From positions 2,205,206-2,269,205 of the forward strand of contig JACTAT010000043.1 of NCBI GenBank assembly GCA_014526335.1: DNA of 64,000 bases, written 5' to 3'. Under the pieces are notes generated by a model. That model had not been told where the DNA came from. It worked only from the letters and a program-made list of their open reading frames with translations, and searched no databases. Numbering within the stretch: the first letter of the stretch is position 1; each line of letters starts with the position of its first letter. The position numbers were made by a program, and so were the translations under genes. This document shows positions 11,990-23,309 of the stretch, one piece after another. This DNA comes from Chrysaora quinquecirrha (lineage: Eukaryota; Cnidaria; Scyphozoa; Semaeostomeae; Pelagiidae).

Positions 11990-12885
11990 TTCAGGGTCCC
12001 TTTTCTTAGTGCCAATCACAGTTCTGTTCCTCTGTTTTAATCCAAGGTCCTTAGTCCAGAATGATGTTCCTAAGTTTCAAATTAGTTAGTTTACAGCAGT
12101 TCTCTTTGTCTATTGTCTGTTCCTTAAAAAGTCCTGAACGAATTTATGGTCTCCCATCCCATTCCTTGGTCCTGTTCCACAGTCTTGATATTGTTCAGAT
12201 TTTCTATCCCATTCCTTTGTCCTGTTCCTCAGACTTGTCATTATTCATGTTCCTTAGTCCTGAAATTATTGATGGGGTCCCGTCCCATTTCTTTGTCTTG
12301 TTTCTTATTCCTGAAATTATCGATAGTCTTCAGTCCCATTCCTTAAGCTTGTTCCTTAGTCCTAAAATTATTCATGGTCTTCAGTCCAGTTCGTTTATCC
12401 TGTTCCTTAGTCCTGAAATTATTCAGGGTCTTCACTCCAGTTCCTTAGTCTGGTTCGTAAACTTTGTTATTTTTCACATTCCTTAGTCCTGAAATTATTC
12501 ATGGTCTTCAGTCCCGTTCCTTTAGCCTGTTCCTTAGTCCTAAAATTATTCAGGGTCTTCACTCCAATTCCTTAGTCTAGTTCGTAAACTTTGATATTTT
12601 TCACATTCCTTAGTCCTGAAATTATTCATGGTCTTCAGTCCCCTTCGTTTATCCTGCTCCCTAGTCCTGAAATTGTTCAGGGTCTTCACTCCAGTTCCTT
12701 AGTCTAGTTCGTAAACTTTGTTATTTTTCACATTCCTTAGTCCTGAAATTATTCCTGGTCTTCAGTCCCGTTCCTTAGTCCTGTTTCTCAGTCCTGAATA
12801 TACTCAAGGTCTTGAGTCCCATTCCATAGTCCTGTTCCTCAGTCGTGAAATTACTCACGGTCTTCAGCCCCATCCCTTAGTCCAT
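11990..12885 (-). repeat. Degenerate minisatellite array 2 with 127-bp higher-order period
   Basis: Reverse-complement members of the family at 8.9 and 14.8 kb: words CCTTAGTCCTGAAATTATT and GGTCTTCAGTCCC recur. Between about 12,326 and 12,710 a longer unit repeats. The marker GTTCGTAAACTTTG starts at 12,453, 12,580 and 12,707, exactly 127 bp apart each time. Open frames here are repeat artefacts. Confidence 0.85.
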
Positions 12886-13260
12886 AAGGCAAAAATCAAA
12901 AACGCGGAACCTCATTTCGCGGAACTTCTCTAGACAGGTCGGTCGCCGCCCAAAGTCATGGATAGTTTCTTTAAATGCTATTTTCGTCTTGATAAAGCTT
13001 TTTTTTACAAAATTAAAGCAAAAAGATACAATAGAATGGAACAAAATGTACCGGTTCAAAGTGTACGGTGATTAAAATTTAGGCCTAGCTCGGGCCTAGC
13101 CATATGCTGACTTGTGTTTTCATTGTGTGTAATTGCAGGGGATGGTAGACAAGGAATGATGAACAGTAATCATAAAACAAGTCTATGTGAAGACAACTCT
13201 ATTTTTCTTCAAAATTTCAAAAGTTCCGCGAAATCGAATACCGTGTTCTTGATTTTGCCA
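12886..13260. mobile_element. AACGCGGAAC-type TIR element 1
   Basis: The left end reads GGCAAAAATCAAAAACGCGG, then a second CGCGGAACTT. The right end, on the reverse strand, reads GGCAAAATCAAGAACACGG and then CGCGGAACTT. The inverted ends extend over about 45 bp with mismatches. It abuts a second element of the same type at 13,261. Confidence 0.65.
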
Positions 13261-13720
13261 TAAGGCGAAAATCAAAAACGCGGAACCTCTTTTCGCAGAA
13301 CTTTTCCAGACAGGTTTTTACTAAGGGAAAACTTATATCGAGCTTCTGGAAATTCTGTTTCCTTCTTGATACAGCTGTTTTTACAGAGTACAAAGCAAAG
13401 CAAAAATAGACTAAAATGAAATTTTCCGGCTGTGTGTGGTTGCAAAATGGGCCTAGCCAAGTAGTAGGCTCAAAAGTTGAATTAAAGTTGTTTTTTTTCA
13501 AAGACAAGCCGTGTTTATTTAAACAAAACCAAAGATGCAACAAAACGGAAGAAATTTGCTCTAAGATGCATCAAATTATTACTAAGAAACGCACAAGAAA
13601 TTATTCCGCGTTTTTTATTTTAGCACAGAGGCAAAATCAATAACGCGGAACGTATATTCGCGGAACAAATCTGTTCCGCAGTTCCGCGGAATTTTGGCGT
13701 TCCGCGTTATTGACCTGGCC
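13261..13720. mobile_element. AACGCGGAAC-type element 2 with terminal hairpin
   Basis: Starts with GGCGAAAATCAAAAACGCGG. Near its right end lies a perfect 16-bp inverted repeat: TCAATAACGCGGAACG (13,637-13,652) and its complement at 13,698-13,713, with more CGCGGAA words between. The right boundary is uncertain. Confidence 0.6.
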
Positions 13721-13724
13721 CTAC

Positions 13725-14755
13725 CCGACAAAAAAACACCTAAAGTTTGCTTTGAACTGAACTGGAATAGAAAGAATGTGCAGAAAATGAAAGATAAAGG
13801 GCGAATTAGTTTAACTACTAAACGAAGAAATTACAGAAAGTTTGTAGCCTACCTAAACTTGCTTTCCCGCGGTAAAATTTTGAGCAAGCAAGGAAAGGTA
13901 AAGATGAAGAAAAATAATTTTTAAGAAGCCAAAGTGAACTAAAACAGTAAAATTTTATATTTAGAAAATAAGATTGTTTACGGTTTTCGCTAGAACTTTT
14001 TCTCATCAAGGCAGTTTTTGCAACATTTGTTGAACACAATTTCAAAGTGGAGAAATCTCATTCATGCAATAAGAAAGCCAAACTTCTTTGCAGCAATATG
14101 TAGATATGATTCAACTTATAAATCTTTGACAACTCTACAGGCTTTAAATAAATTGGTCTCATCTGAAATACTTGAATACTTGTAAAAGAGGAAAACACTG
14201 AAGTTTTGTATCAATAATGAGCCAAAATCTAGCTAACCAATTCAAAAAAGAAGATTGCTTTAGTGACTTGCAGAAACTCTCGAGGAAATTTCCAAAATTA
14301 ACACAGCAAGCACTTACTAACATGGATTTCTCTCTACTAATTCCTTTTAAGCATTTATCTGTTCATTTTGTTTCAAACAGATTTAACTCTGTTTCAAATG
14401 AATCGTTGAAAGCAAATGTATCTGAAGTACAACATTGTGCTGCGACCCAGACTCATTGATGAGTTGGAGAGCTGTAGCCGCCACAGCCACTGACTGGAAT
14501 TATTTACATAATTTATGCTAATTATTCCAAGCCAAAAATTGACAAATTTTGTCAACCGGTCCCAAGAGTATCTGTTGCGGGCTGAGCTAACAACAACAAC
14601 AGATATCCTTGGGACAAAGTTGAGGCTGAGGAGCTTCTGTGAATTGCCGCAAAAATTTCTGCTGCTAGGCCCCTTGACCGCTGTTGGCGGCCATTTTGTT
14701 CAATCGTCCAGATACTTTCGGAAGGGGGGTGTTAAATCAGTCAAGTGGTATTATT
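13725..14755. other. Unassigned stretch
   Basis: Several 60-80-codon frames (for example 14,217-14,459 on the plus strand) but no recognisable domain, exon signals or repeat boundary. I checked by eye for a third JIP exon on the minus strand and did not find one. Confidence 0.4.
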
Positions 14756-14759
14756 ATAA

Positions 14760-15240
14760 TTGAAGACCATAAATAATTTCAGGACTGGGAAACAGGACTA
14801 AGGAAAGGGACTGAAGACTATCAGGAACATGAACAGTAACAAGACTGAGAAACAAGACCAAGGAATGGGTCTGAAGACCATGAATAATTTCAGGAATAAG
14901 AAACATCAACAATAACAAGACAGGTAACAGGACCAAGGAACAGGACTGAAGACCATGAATAATTTCACAACTAAGTAACTTGAACAACAATAAACCTGAG
15001 GAGCAGGACTAAGTGGTGGGAGCTAAGACAACAATTCATTTCAGGACTCAAGAACAGGATAAAAGAACAGGACTGAAGAACATGAACAATTTAAGGATTA
15101 AGGGGCATGAAAAATGAAAAGGCTGAAGAACAGGACCAAGGAACAGGAGGGAAAAACCATGAATAATTTCAGGACTAAGCAACATGATAATGGAAAGGGA
15201 CTGAATACCATGAATAATTTCAGGACTAAGGAAATTTATA
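14760..15240 (+). repeat. Degenerate minisatellite array 3
   Basis: Same family as the 8.9 and 12.0 kb arrays, in plus orientation: GAAGACCATGAATAATTTC and GGACTAAGGAAC words alternate. It ends just 19 bp before the 3' edge of JIP exon 2. Confidence 0.8.
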
Positions 15241-15258
15241 TTATTGTAGGAAACTCAC

Positions 15259-15379
15259 TGTGGTCTTGTAGTGTTTTTATTTTGCTCTCATGTTGTCTAT
15301 TTTGAAGATCAGCATCCTCCAGTTCTACTTGCAAACTTCTTTTTTCCTGATCTTGTGCATCCTCATACTCCAGATATTT
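15259..15379 (-). CDS. MAPK8IP3/SPAG9: JIP3/JIP4-type MAPK scaffold, coding exon 2
   Basis: A 121-nt exon read on the minus strand. It is preceded by an acceptor ending TTAG (15,380-15,381 side) and followed by the donor GTGAGT (15,253-15,258). It continues in phase 0 from exon 1 and ends in phase 1. The 40 encoded residues start KYLEYEDAQDQEKRSLQ and are predicted coiled coil. In vertebrate JIP3 and JIP4 the sequence directly after the RH1 domain is very similar (a KFIEFEDAL-like start), which makes the exon-to-exon join convincing. JIP3/4 proteins link kinesin-1 and dynein to cargo and scaffold JNK signalling. No third exon was recognised in the 15 kb further downstream, so it either lies beyond the window edge or is too short to see by eye. 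Confidence 0.85.
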
Positions 15380-15788
15380 CTAACCATGCAAAACATTAAG
15401 GGATTAGATCAAATAATAACTCCACAATACAACAAGAAAGACAGTACTAAACAATAAAGAATAGGGGTGTACCAGAAATCTGGCTGGCCGAGAAATCCAG
15501 CCTTAATTTGCATTTTAGCCAAATCCAGTTCAGGCCAGATCTTCAAAATTATAAAGTGGGAATTGGTGAAGACCGCAACATGACAAAGCACAAGAAAAAA
15601 TCCCCAAAAATATTAAACAGATAAAAAACAATAGTGAATAAACTGTCCAAATTTATATTTAGACAATTTGAGCTTTTGAACCAAGGGGTACTCTCTATTA
15701 TTCAATACTCAGCATTGCAATTTCGATTGGCATGGTAAAAGAGGGAACATTGATGAAAAGAAAGGCAAGGCTAGTTCAATAGAAGTAA

Positions 15789-15913
15789 ATAGCAACGCTG
15801 TAGCAATGTCCGAAGGACGCTGATGATTATGATAATAATGATGAAGATAATGTTAATAATGACGAAGATGACGAAGAAGAAGACAACGATGATGAGAATG
15901 ATGATTATGTTGG

Positions 15914-15958
<45 letters not shown>

Positions 15959-16190
15959 CTTTGAAGAGGATGATAATGACCATAATGATCATGCTAGAGA
16001 TGATCATGATGATGATTATGATGCTCGACGACGACGACAACGATGATGATGATCACGTTGAAGACGAAAATGATGATCACCGTCTTCAACATGATGATCA
16101 TGTTGAAGACAATGATTGGTGATTGTGATGATGATGGTGATGATGATAATGATCCATTATGATGATGATGCGATTGTTGACAATGTGATC
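15789..16190. repeat. GAT microsatellite with foldback-type end
   Basis: Starts with the terminal sequence of the 25.8-28.3 kb foldback (GCAATGTCCGAAGGAC, TGTCCGAAGGACG at 15,807-15,819). It then runs into a long imperfect (GAT)n tract with nine or more pure units near 15,915-15,955. Poly-Met, poly-Asp and poly-Ile frames here are artefacts. It sits inside the JIP gene, in the intron side just upstream of exon 2. Confidence 0.85.
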
Positions 16191-16499
16191 AGATGAATCT
16201 TTCCTCGAGGAATCCCAAAACTTTGAATCGAAAATAGAAAACCTCTAGTAACGTATATGTACTAATAAATTTGAGCTCATAGGTTAAACTGTGTAACAAA
16301 TAACTCCCTACAGTGCACCGAAACCTGTAATCTTCGCTACAAATGATGAATTTAATTCTAGAATCTCCAAACGCTATCATAACAATTCGCATACAATGCA
16401 GATGACTATATTCGATAATTAATAGCACTTTGAAGAATTGATTGCCAACTTTACTTGGCAACAATTTCTACTGCGCCACAATCTCCTCCTCTTTTCACA

Positions 16500-16860
16500 C
16501 GAAAGTACCTTGCATGTAATAGGACTTCTAGAAATAGGCAGGGAATTTTCCATAACAATCTGACTTTCAACCTAACATTGAATTTTATTACACATTCTGG
16601 GTAAATCGATAGCGCTGATTCCAAATCCGAGATGGGCCCTGTGAAATTTTGACCGGAAGTTGGACTTTTCGATGACGTCATCAAAGTGCCTTTTTTGCCC
16701 ATTGACTGCAATATCTCTCTACCAGTGCATCCAAGAAGGTCGATAAGTACAAATATGAATTCTCCTGACTTAGAGCTTTCGAATGATATATAATGAGTTC
16801 GATTTTACTCAATTTTAGCCAAATCATGACGTCATCACAATGACGTCATCGTCGTAAAAA
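16500..16860 (+). repeat. Repeat fragment with three TGACGTCA palindromes
   Basis: Contains TGACGTCA at 16,673-16,680, 16,827-16,834 and 16,841-16,848. Much of 16,540-16,820 recurs inverted at about 18,417-18,620, so this is repeat DNA, not a unique control region. It lies within the JIP intron. Confidence 0.6.
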
Positions 16861-17917
16861 ATTCTTATTTTGGTAAAAAATTTTGCGGGAAACTGTACAT
16901 ATCAACATAAATAGTAGAAAAAAAGTCATAGTATATGTACTTGATCACATTTAAAAAAATTTTTCCGTGGATAATGGATGCGCATTACTGTAATGGGTTT
17001 TTCGCTTAGGTTAGCAGGGACGGACATACCGGGGGGGTGTGGGGGGTGTGACACCCCCCCAATGTTCTAGTGTTATTCGGTAAACTTTAGTCTTATTCGG
17101 TAAAAAATATTTTTTGAAATCATTCGTAGTTAGTTGACTCCCGAAGCATTGAAATTTTCTATTCTGATTCTCTGGCACTAGCTTTCCTTCCCATCTCTGT
17201 CAATATTTTTCAAGAAAATGAAACCGAAGAGACTCCATTCCTTATCATCGTTTCCTTTCTGAAAACTCAATCTCTGCATTACTGAAGACCTATAAACATA
17301 GGGGCCCTATGGGCGTGTTCGAAGAACGACTCTGGTTGAATATAGCTATTTCGGTCAAATGATGAAAGATGTTAATCGGTATGCACAACAATGACGATAA
17401 TGATTATCATGATAATGGTGGTGGTTATGATGATGATGTTGATGACCACGATGATTATGATGCTTGTTGGTAGGGGTGATTGTGGTGGTAGTATGGATGT
17501 AGTGGTGGTGGTAGAGGTGGTTGTGGTGCTGAAGGTAGGGGTGCTTGTGATGGTTGTGATAGGGATGATCGTGGTGATGATTGTAGGGGGGTTGTGGTGG
17601 TGGTGATAGGGGTGGTCGAGATGATGGTTGTAGGGGTGGTTGTGGTGGTGGTGATAAGGGCGTGGTGGTTTTGATAGAGGTGATCGTGGTGATGGTTGTA
17701 GGGGTGGCTGTGGTGGTGGTTTTAGGGGCTGGTGGTGGTGATAAGGGTGGTGGTGGTGATGGTTTTAGGGGTGGTTGTGGTGGTGGTGATAGGGTGGTGG
17801 TGGTGATGGTTGTAGGGGTGATTGTGGTGGTGGTGAGTTCCTTTAGATCTTGCCGCAGCCACACCATCAATGATAGTGATGGTAATCATGATGATGATGA
17901 TGATAATGATGATGGTG

Positions 17918-17952
<35 letters not shown>

Positions 17953-18307
17953 GACGATTTTTATGGTGAGGATGATAATAATGAAGATTTGTTTTGAAAA
18001 CTGGTTTGAAATTGCCGCTCTTTGCCAAGACTCTTTGATTAATGTTGAGAATGCGTGAAATGTCATTTACCAATCCAAGGTGGCAATTTGCCAGTTTCAA
18101 ATGGTAAACAGCCATGAGTCAGATGCAATCAAGCTTGTGCGAAGAGAAAAATTGTCACATGACCTTAAATCGACAAAGGGGCTTGCTGGCCGTGATTGTG
18201 AAGAACTAACCGCAAATTGCGCATAAATGGCCGAGACAATGGCCCTAATGGCATTCTTGAGATGCTTATACTATTGTTACACGTTTTCCATTGTTCAAGC
18301 GTTGGTT

Positions 18308-18315
18308 AGTCAGTG

Positions 18316-18360
<45 letters not shown>
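18308..18360 (+). repeat. (GTTA)n microsatellite
   Basis: About a dozen GTTA/GTTAGTTA units at the inner edge of the left foldback arm. The mirrored (CTAA)n lies at 19,186-19,232. Confidence 0.95.
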
Positions 18361-18779
18361 CGCCACCCAGTGACACGCCACCCACACCAATGTGTTCGAA
18401 ATTCTTCGAACACAAAAAAAAATTAGTAAATTGAACTCAATTATATATCATCCGAAAGCTCTAAGTCAGGAGAATCCATATTTGTACTTATCGACCTTCT
18501 TGGATGCACTAGTAGAGAGATATTGTAATAAAACGAACCCAGAATATGTAATAAAATTCAAAGTTAGGTTGAAAGTCAGATTGTCATGGAAAATTCCTTG
18601 CCTAAAACCTCTTAGAATAACAACCCAATCAAAAATTGTATGAAAGTATTTAAAATAAAAAATAAAATCAAATTAGATTTGAGCAACATTTTGCAATATT
18701 GTAGTCAAACTTTCTTTTGAAACCCGACCGAGCCGGCTTTTTTGCGAGAAAATCTTGGTGTCAAATTTTTAGTTTCCTC

Positions 18780-18850
18780 CATCGTGGATCGAGCTCACAA
18801 CCCTTAGCGCCAGAAACAAGCGCATTATTCCACTGCGCTACACTAACATT
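18780..18850 (-). tRNA. tRNA-like segment (pseudogene or SINE head)
   Basis: Read on the minus strand it has an A-box-like TAGCGCAGTGG (18,830-18,840) and a B-box-like GAGCTCGATCC about 35 bases later (18,786-18,796). A D-arm GCGC..GCGC pairing is possible. I cannot build a clean acceptor stem or a defined anticodon, so a tRNA-derived SINE head or decayed tRNA is more likely than a functional tRNA gene. Confidence 0.45.
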
Positions 18851-19183
18851 TGATACTAATTGATGTTTTTGGCAAGCAATTGCATTTTGTTAATTATGCC
18901 CACTAACGACAACACTTATCGGCGATTTCAAAGTTTAATTCCTATTATTTGTGGTTTATCTTTTGTTACGTTTTGGCACGAAAAAATTCGTTCCACGACA
19001 CCCTCTTAATATGCCCTTCGGACATAAAAAGGATTGTGAATTTTTGAGGAATTGAGAACTTTCCGAAAGCAAAAACAATTGAGATAATGACTGATATCTT
19101 AAACTTTTCATCGCGATTTGTTCTACCATTTGAAACTTTTTATGTTCGAAGCATTCGAACATATTGTTGTGGGGTGGCGTGTC

Positions 19184-19233
<50 letters not shown>

Positions 19234-20015
19234 CAACGCTTGAACAATGGAAGACGTGTAACAATAGTATAGGCATTTCAAGAATGCCATTAGGGCCATT
19301 GTCTCGGCCATTTATGCGCAATTTGCGGTTAGTTCTTCACAATCACGGCCAGCAAGCCCCTTTGTCGATTTAAGGTCATGTGACAATTTTTCACCTCACA
19401 CAAGCTTGATTGCATATGACTCATGGTTGTTTCCCATTTGAAACTGGCAAATTGCCACCTTCGATTGGTAAATGACATTTCACACATTCTCAACATTGAT
19501 CAAAGAGTCTTGGCAAACAGTGGCAATTTCAAAACAGTTTTCAAAACAAACCTTCATTATTATCATCCTCACCATAAAAATTGTCATAATAATAATAATA
19601 ATAATAATAACAATAATACAACAACCACCCCTACAAACATCACCACCATCGCCCTTATCACCACCACCACCCCCCTAATACCACCACCACAACCACCCCT
19701 ACAACCATCACCACGATCACCCCTATCACAACCACCACCCCCCTTATCACGACCACCACAACCACCCCTACAACCATCGCCTCGACCACCTCTACCACCA
19801 CCACCACATCAAACTATAACACCACAATAACCCCTACCAACCAGCATCATAATCATCATGGTCATCAACATCATCATCATGACCACCACCATTATCACAA
19901 TAATCATTATCGTCATCGTTATGCACATCATCGTTAACATCTTTCATCATTTGACCGGAATAGCTATATTCAACCAGAGTCGTTCTTCGAACATGCCCAT
20001 AAGGCCCCTATGTTT

Positions 20016-20755
20016 TGACATTACAGCTACGTTGACTTGTCATTCCATATTCCATTTTGGAAAATTGTGTCTAAATATGTAATTTATTCATGTGAGTGAT
20101 CGCTCATGCAATGCACTTACGTGAGCTTTTATCACTCGTGTTTTCAAAAACTTTCAAATCATTTTCTCAAAAAAGGCCTGTAAACTAATACATTATATAC
20201 TTGGTCTTGCTTGAAAGTCAGTATAATTTGTGTGCATAGCTAGCTATGAGTGACTTATACCAAGAATATTTATGGATAAAACCGATCAAATTTTCTAAAT
20301 GCATTTTGCTCCTGCCTTTTCCTGTTGCAATCAATACTATGCTGTCCTAATGTTCCAAGTCATACACTGTTTAAAGTCATTATCAAGAAAAAGACTTATC
20401 TGCAAACCAATGGCTACCAGAGTCCTCAGTAAAATCAACAGGAGGCCCAGGTAGCTTTACAGAAAGCAACATTTTCTTGTTAACAAACACACTAATTCAG
20501 TCCAATTTCAACTAAGCAAATAGTGCTTGGTTTCCATTATTAAAGACACGCTGTCATTGACAGGACAGGCAAGCCAGTGTGCATTTCATGTGGCCTACGC
20601 CAGAGATCTCCAACATGGAGTCTGAAATATTGATGTACTGGCGTGGATCTTTCAAAAACAATAGCCTAGACTATTCTTTTAATAATAAAACAATGGATCT
20701 ATTGTTTCTTTTGGTGTGAAGTTCGATTTTGGTCGGCATATTCTCTGGCATGGCA
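20016..20755. other. Unassigned intron sequence
   Basis: Intron 1 of the JIP homologue. No bounded repeat or exon seen. Confidence 0.45.
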
Positions 20756-20760
20756 TGGAG

Positions 20761-21449
20761 GTAAGGGACCGTCTCCAATTAATCGTATAGTTTCTATACG
20801 AATTCATACGAATTTTTTCTCAGTTGAAAAAATGTGTTATACGAATTAATTCGTATAAAGCAAATCACGTATACGAATTGTATACGAATTTCTTTTTTCC
20901 TTCATACAAATTTCATACGAATTTGATAAGAATTTGATACGAATTTGATACGATTTTGATACGAATTTGATACGAATTTGACATGGAAAGATAAAATTAG
21001 CAGCTTTTTATAACAAAACGGCACATTCCAGGAACAATAGTAGACTGGCTCAAAGATGAATAGGAATGCAAGTCGGTAATTTATCAAAGGAATAACGTGA
21101 GAACTGAAAGGTTACGCTAAAATACGAAGAACAATCCCAAAGCTCAAAGGAGTTTTACAGTGTTAGAATTTGTTTAGACGAATTGTATGGGAAACATTAT
21201 GCAAATTTTCTTTGAATTTTCTGCAAAATCCTATACGAATCCTATACAAATTTTATACGAATGTTATACAAATTTTATACTGAATTTTATATGTTATCCT
21301 ATACTAATTTTATACTTAATTTTTCATGTTGCAAAACGTTTGATATTTAATTAATTCAGATATCGGTTTACAAAAATCGTATAATATCATATAATTATAC
21401 GAATTTTATTATACGAATTTGATACGAATAATTGGAGACGATCCCTAAC
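20761..21449. mobile_element. TIR element with ATACGAATT subterminal repeats
   Basis: Left end GTAAGGGACCGTCTCCAATT and right end (reverse strand) GTTAGGGATCGTCTCCAATT are inverted with two mismatches. The words ATACGAATT and TTTGATACGAA recur densely inside both ends, in a style seen where a transposase binds subterminal arrays. No coding region. Inserted within JIP intron 1. No clear target duplication. Confidence 0.75.
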
Positions 21450-21788
21450 ACAGACTGCACCGTGGCAGGCAAGATGTGATGGTGAAATTTGAAATAAAAA
21501 TTGGAAGCCATAAAGAATAGTCAGACCTGACTGCTTTAATTGTGTGTAATTTGACAAACTTTGAAGTTGTACGGAGTCCTTGCAAAGGACTAACTTGAAT
21601 ATTTTTTTGATCAAACTAACAGTTTTTCAGCCATTATATTTCAAAACTCGACATTAGAAAGTGCCTTGCCCCGTATGAAAATGTCTTTTTTGCCCTTTAT
21701 TCCCGTTTTGGAGGCAAATCGCATCTTGGTTTCAGACATTTAACTGTTCTCCTTACATTGTGATGTAGCTACCTATCTACCTACGTTT

Positions 21789-21840
21789 TATTTTATGTAC
21801 CTAGGTCAGTAGTAATTTTATGTACCTAGGTCAGTAGTAG
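21789..21840. repeat. 26-bp tandem duplication
   Basis: Two adjacent near-identical copies containing TATGTACCTAGGTCAGTAG. It is followed within 120 bp by the donor of JIP exon 1. Confidence 0.85.
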
Positions 21841-21960
21841 GTAGCTACTCGTACCAAAATACAAGCAGAAAAATAAGCATTTCAACGTCTGGCTTATATT
21901 TAGAAAAACGATGTCAAAATTACAATTAGATAAGTAATAATCTATTTTTGGGGGACTTAC

Positions 21961-22284
21961 AGACTCTGCAAGTTTTCTAAGCTGCTTCTCACGTTCGTAC
22001 TGGGTGATCAACTGTTCGTTGTCCTCAGACAGCATTTCAAGCTCAAGGGTCTGTTCTCTGTTCTCGGCATAAACAGAATCGAGTTGCTCAAGAACATTAA
22101 TAACCATAGGCATTAAGTTCTCAAGAACTCCTTGCCCAAAGTTCTGGATCATATTTTCAAATTCGGCATAAATTCCAGCTGCAAGCGACGACACTCTCTC
22201 TGACATAATGGAGCTGCTTCCCTCCTCGTTATTGGAGTAAACAGCTTCCTGTTGTTGACTTAGGGCCAAATCCAAGTGATCCAT
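21961..22284 (-). CDS. MAPK8IP3/SPAG9: JIP3/JIP4-type MAPK scaffold, coding exon 1 (RH1 domain)
   Basis: Starts at ATG (22,282-22,284) and runs 108 codons to a donor GTAAGT (21,955-21,960). After a variable 25-residue head, it has the sequence [17 protein letters not shown], then [15 protein letters not shown] and [20 protein letters not shown]. This is the RILP-homology 1 (RH1) region of JIP3/JIP4 (Sunday driver), which in the family binds motor or adaptor proteins. It is followed by the leucine-rich coiled coil. Coding continues in exon 2 at 15,259-15,379 in phase 0. Vertebrate relatives exceed 1,300 residues, so most of the gene lies outside or was not recognised. The 6.6-kb intron is filled with transposable elements. 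Confidence 0.9.
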
Positions 22285-22319
22285 CCTTTCTGTTCGATTT
22301 ATTCCTTATATAACAACGA

Positions 22320-23205
22320 TTTTTATAACGATTACTTTTATGTTTGATTGTTTTTCAAATCACTATTTTAGGCCTCATCCCATGGCATCATGGGGCTATT
22401 TGGTACGCCTTAAAATGAACCGCATCTCATCCAGAAGGAGAATTATATGAGAAGAATGAGATTGCGAATGACGATGAGAATAGCAATTCAGATGGAGATT
22501 CAACAATGGTTTGGTAGACTTATTACACAAATCCCATTTATCGCTGCTTACCATCTTCTGTCAACCCTTGTGGCTCTGAACGCCGTAAAATGAGATTTGA
22601 TCATGATAGCTGAAGGATTATGATCATAATATGGATACAAGATGATCATGATAGCTATGATGTGAGATTTGATCGTGGAGATGGATTTGATGCTGATCTG
22701 ACCGATTGAATTTAATCTTACGTGGAGATATGGAGTTGGATATGGATAGGACAAACTATCGAAGTAATGTTTTATTCTTTTTAATATCTTGGTGACAATC
22801 TACTTTCGTTTATGATCATTATGATGCTGGAAACAGATCACGAACCCAAAATTATCTAAAATTCGAAGAGGAGAGAGAAAAGGAGAGACTAAGCGATTAA
22901 ACTGAATGAAGCTGGATATAAATGTATGTGACAAGAACTGACTTAAAGAATCAAAGCAAACGCATAAGAAGATCAATGAATTTCGAGAAGAATGGATCAA
23001 GCAAGAGGACATGTTGTTTGGATACGTTTAACCAATCGTTGTTGAGTATATTCTACTTACTTTTGAGCTCTGATATTTCAATCTACAACACTTTTTTTTT
23101 GCTAAAGGCGACGTATACCTTGGTTCTTTCGGCTTTAAGGCAAGGCACAAACCCTTGAAGAACATCTATTTTGATTATTGTGCTACAGAGCAAGCAATTT
23201 TATCG
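22320..23205. other. Unassigned stretch upstream of JIP exon 1
   Basis: Contains loose GATGATCATGATAGC-like repetition around 22,590-22,740. No promoter element can be defended, although the first 40 bp upstream of the JIP ATG are AT-rich and include TATATAA (22,306-22,312, minus strand), probably too close to the ATG to be a TATA box. Confidence 0.4.
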
Positions 23206-23307
23206 GCCAGGTGAATAACGCGGACCCCGCGGACCCTGCGGACCTCGCGGACCTGCCTGTTTTGGTCCGCGACATGTGGGTTCGCGTTATTCACTTTTAC
23301 TGGGCCG
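23205..23307. mobile_element. AATAACGCGGA-type hairpin element
   Basis: Inverted ends GTGAATAACGCGGACC (23,211-23,226) and its complement with one mismatch (23,279-23,294), with further matching CGGCCAG / CTGGGCCG outside. Short GCGGACC repeats lie between. Same design as the hairpin at 13,637-13,713. Confidence 0.65.
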
Positions 23308-23309
23308 AA

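Larger units (their letters stand above)
17294..20015. mobile_element. 2.7-kb foldback carrying minisatellites in its arms
   Basis: The left arm (17,294 to about 18,416) and right arm (about 19,141 to 20,015) are inverted copies. The outer ends begin AACATAGGGGCC and continue inverted past TTCGAAGAACGACTCTGG. Each arm carries, from outside in, a GGTGGTTGTAGGGG-type minisatellite, an ATT/AAT microsatellite, unique sequence, a (GTTA)n or (CTAA)n tract and a TTCGAA motif. The loop (18,417-19,140) holds other repeats and a tRNA-like segment. A third, single-arm copy at 35.14-45.0 kb was split by a Gypsy element. No transposase is visible. Confidence 0.85.

Noticed and set aside
15771..16122. Open frames rich in Met, Ile or Asp over the GAT tracts, and similar His/Pro-rich frames at 17.3-17.9 and 19.4-19.8 kb
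   Set aside because: They are translations of simple repeats. None has a unique segment, splice signals or family similarity.
22306..22312. TATA box of the JIP homologue (minus strand)
   Set aside because: Only about 22 bases separate it from the ATG, too short for a normal transcription start and 5' UTR.
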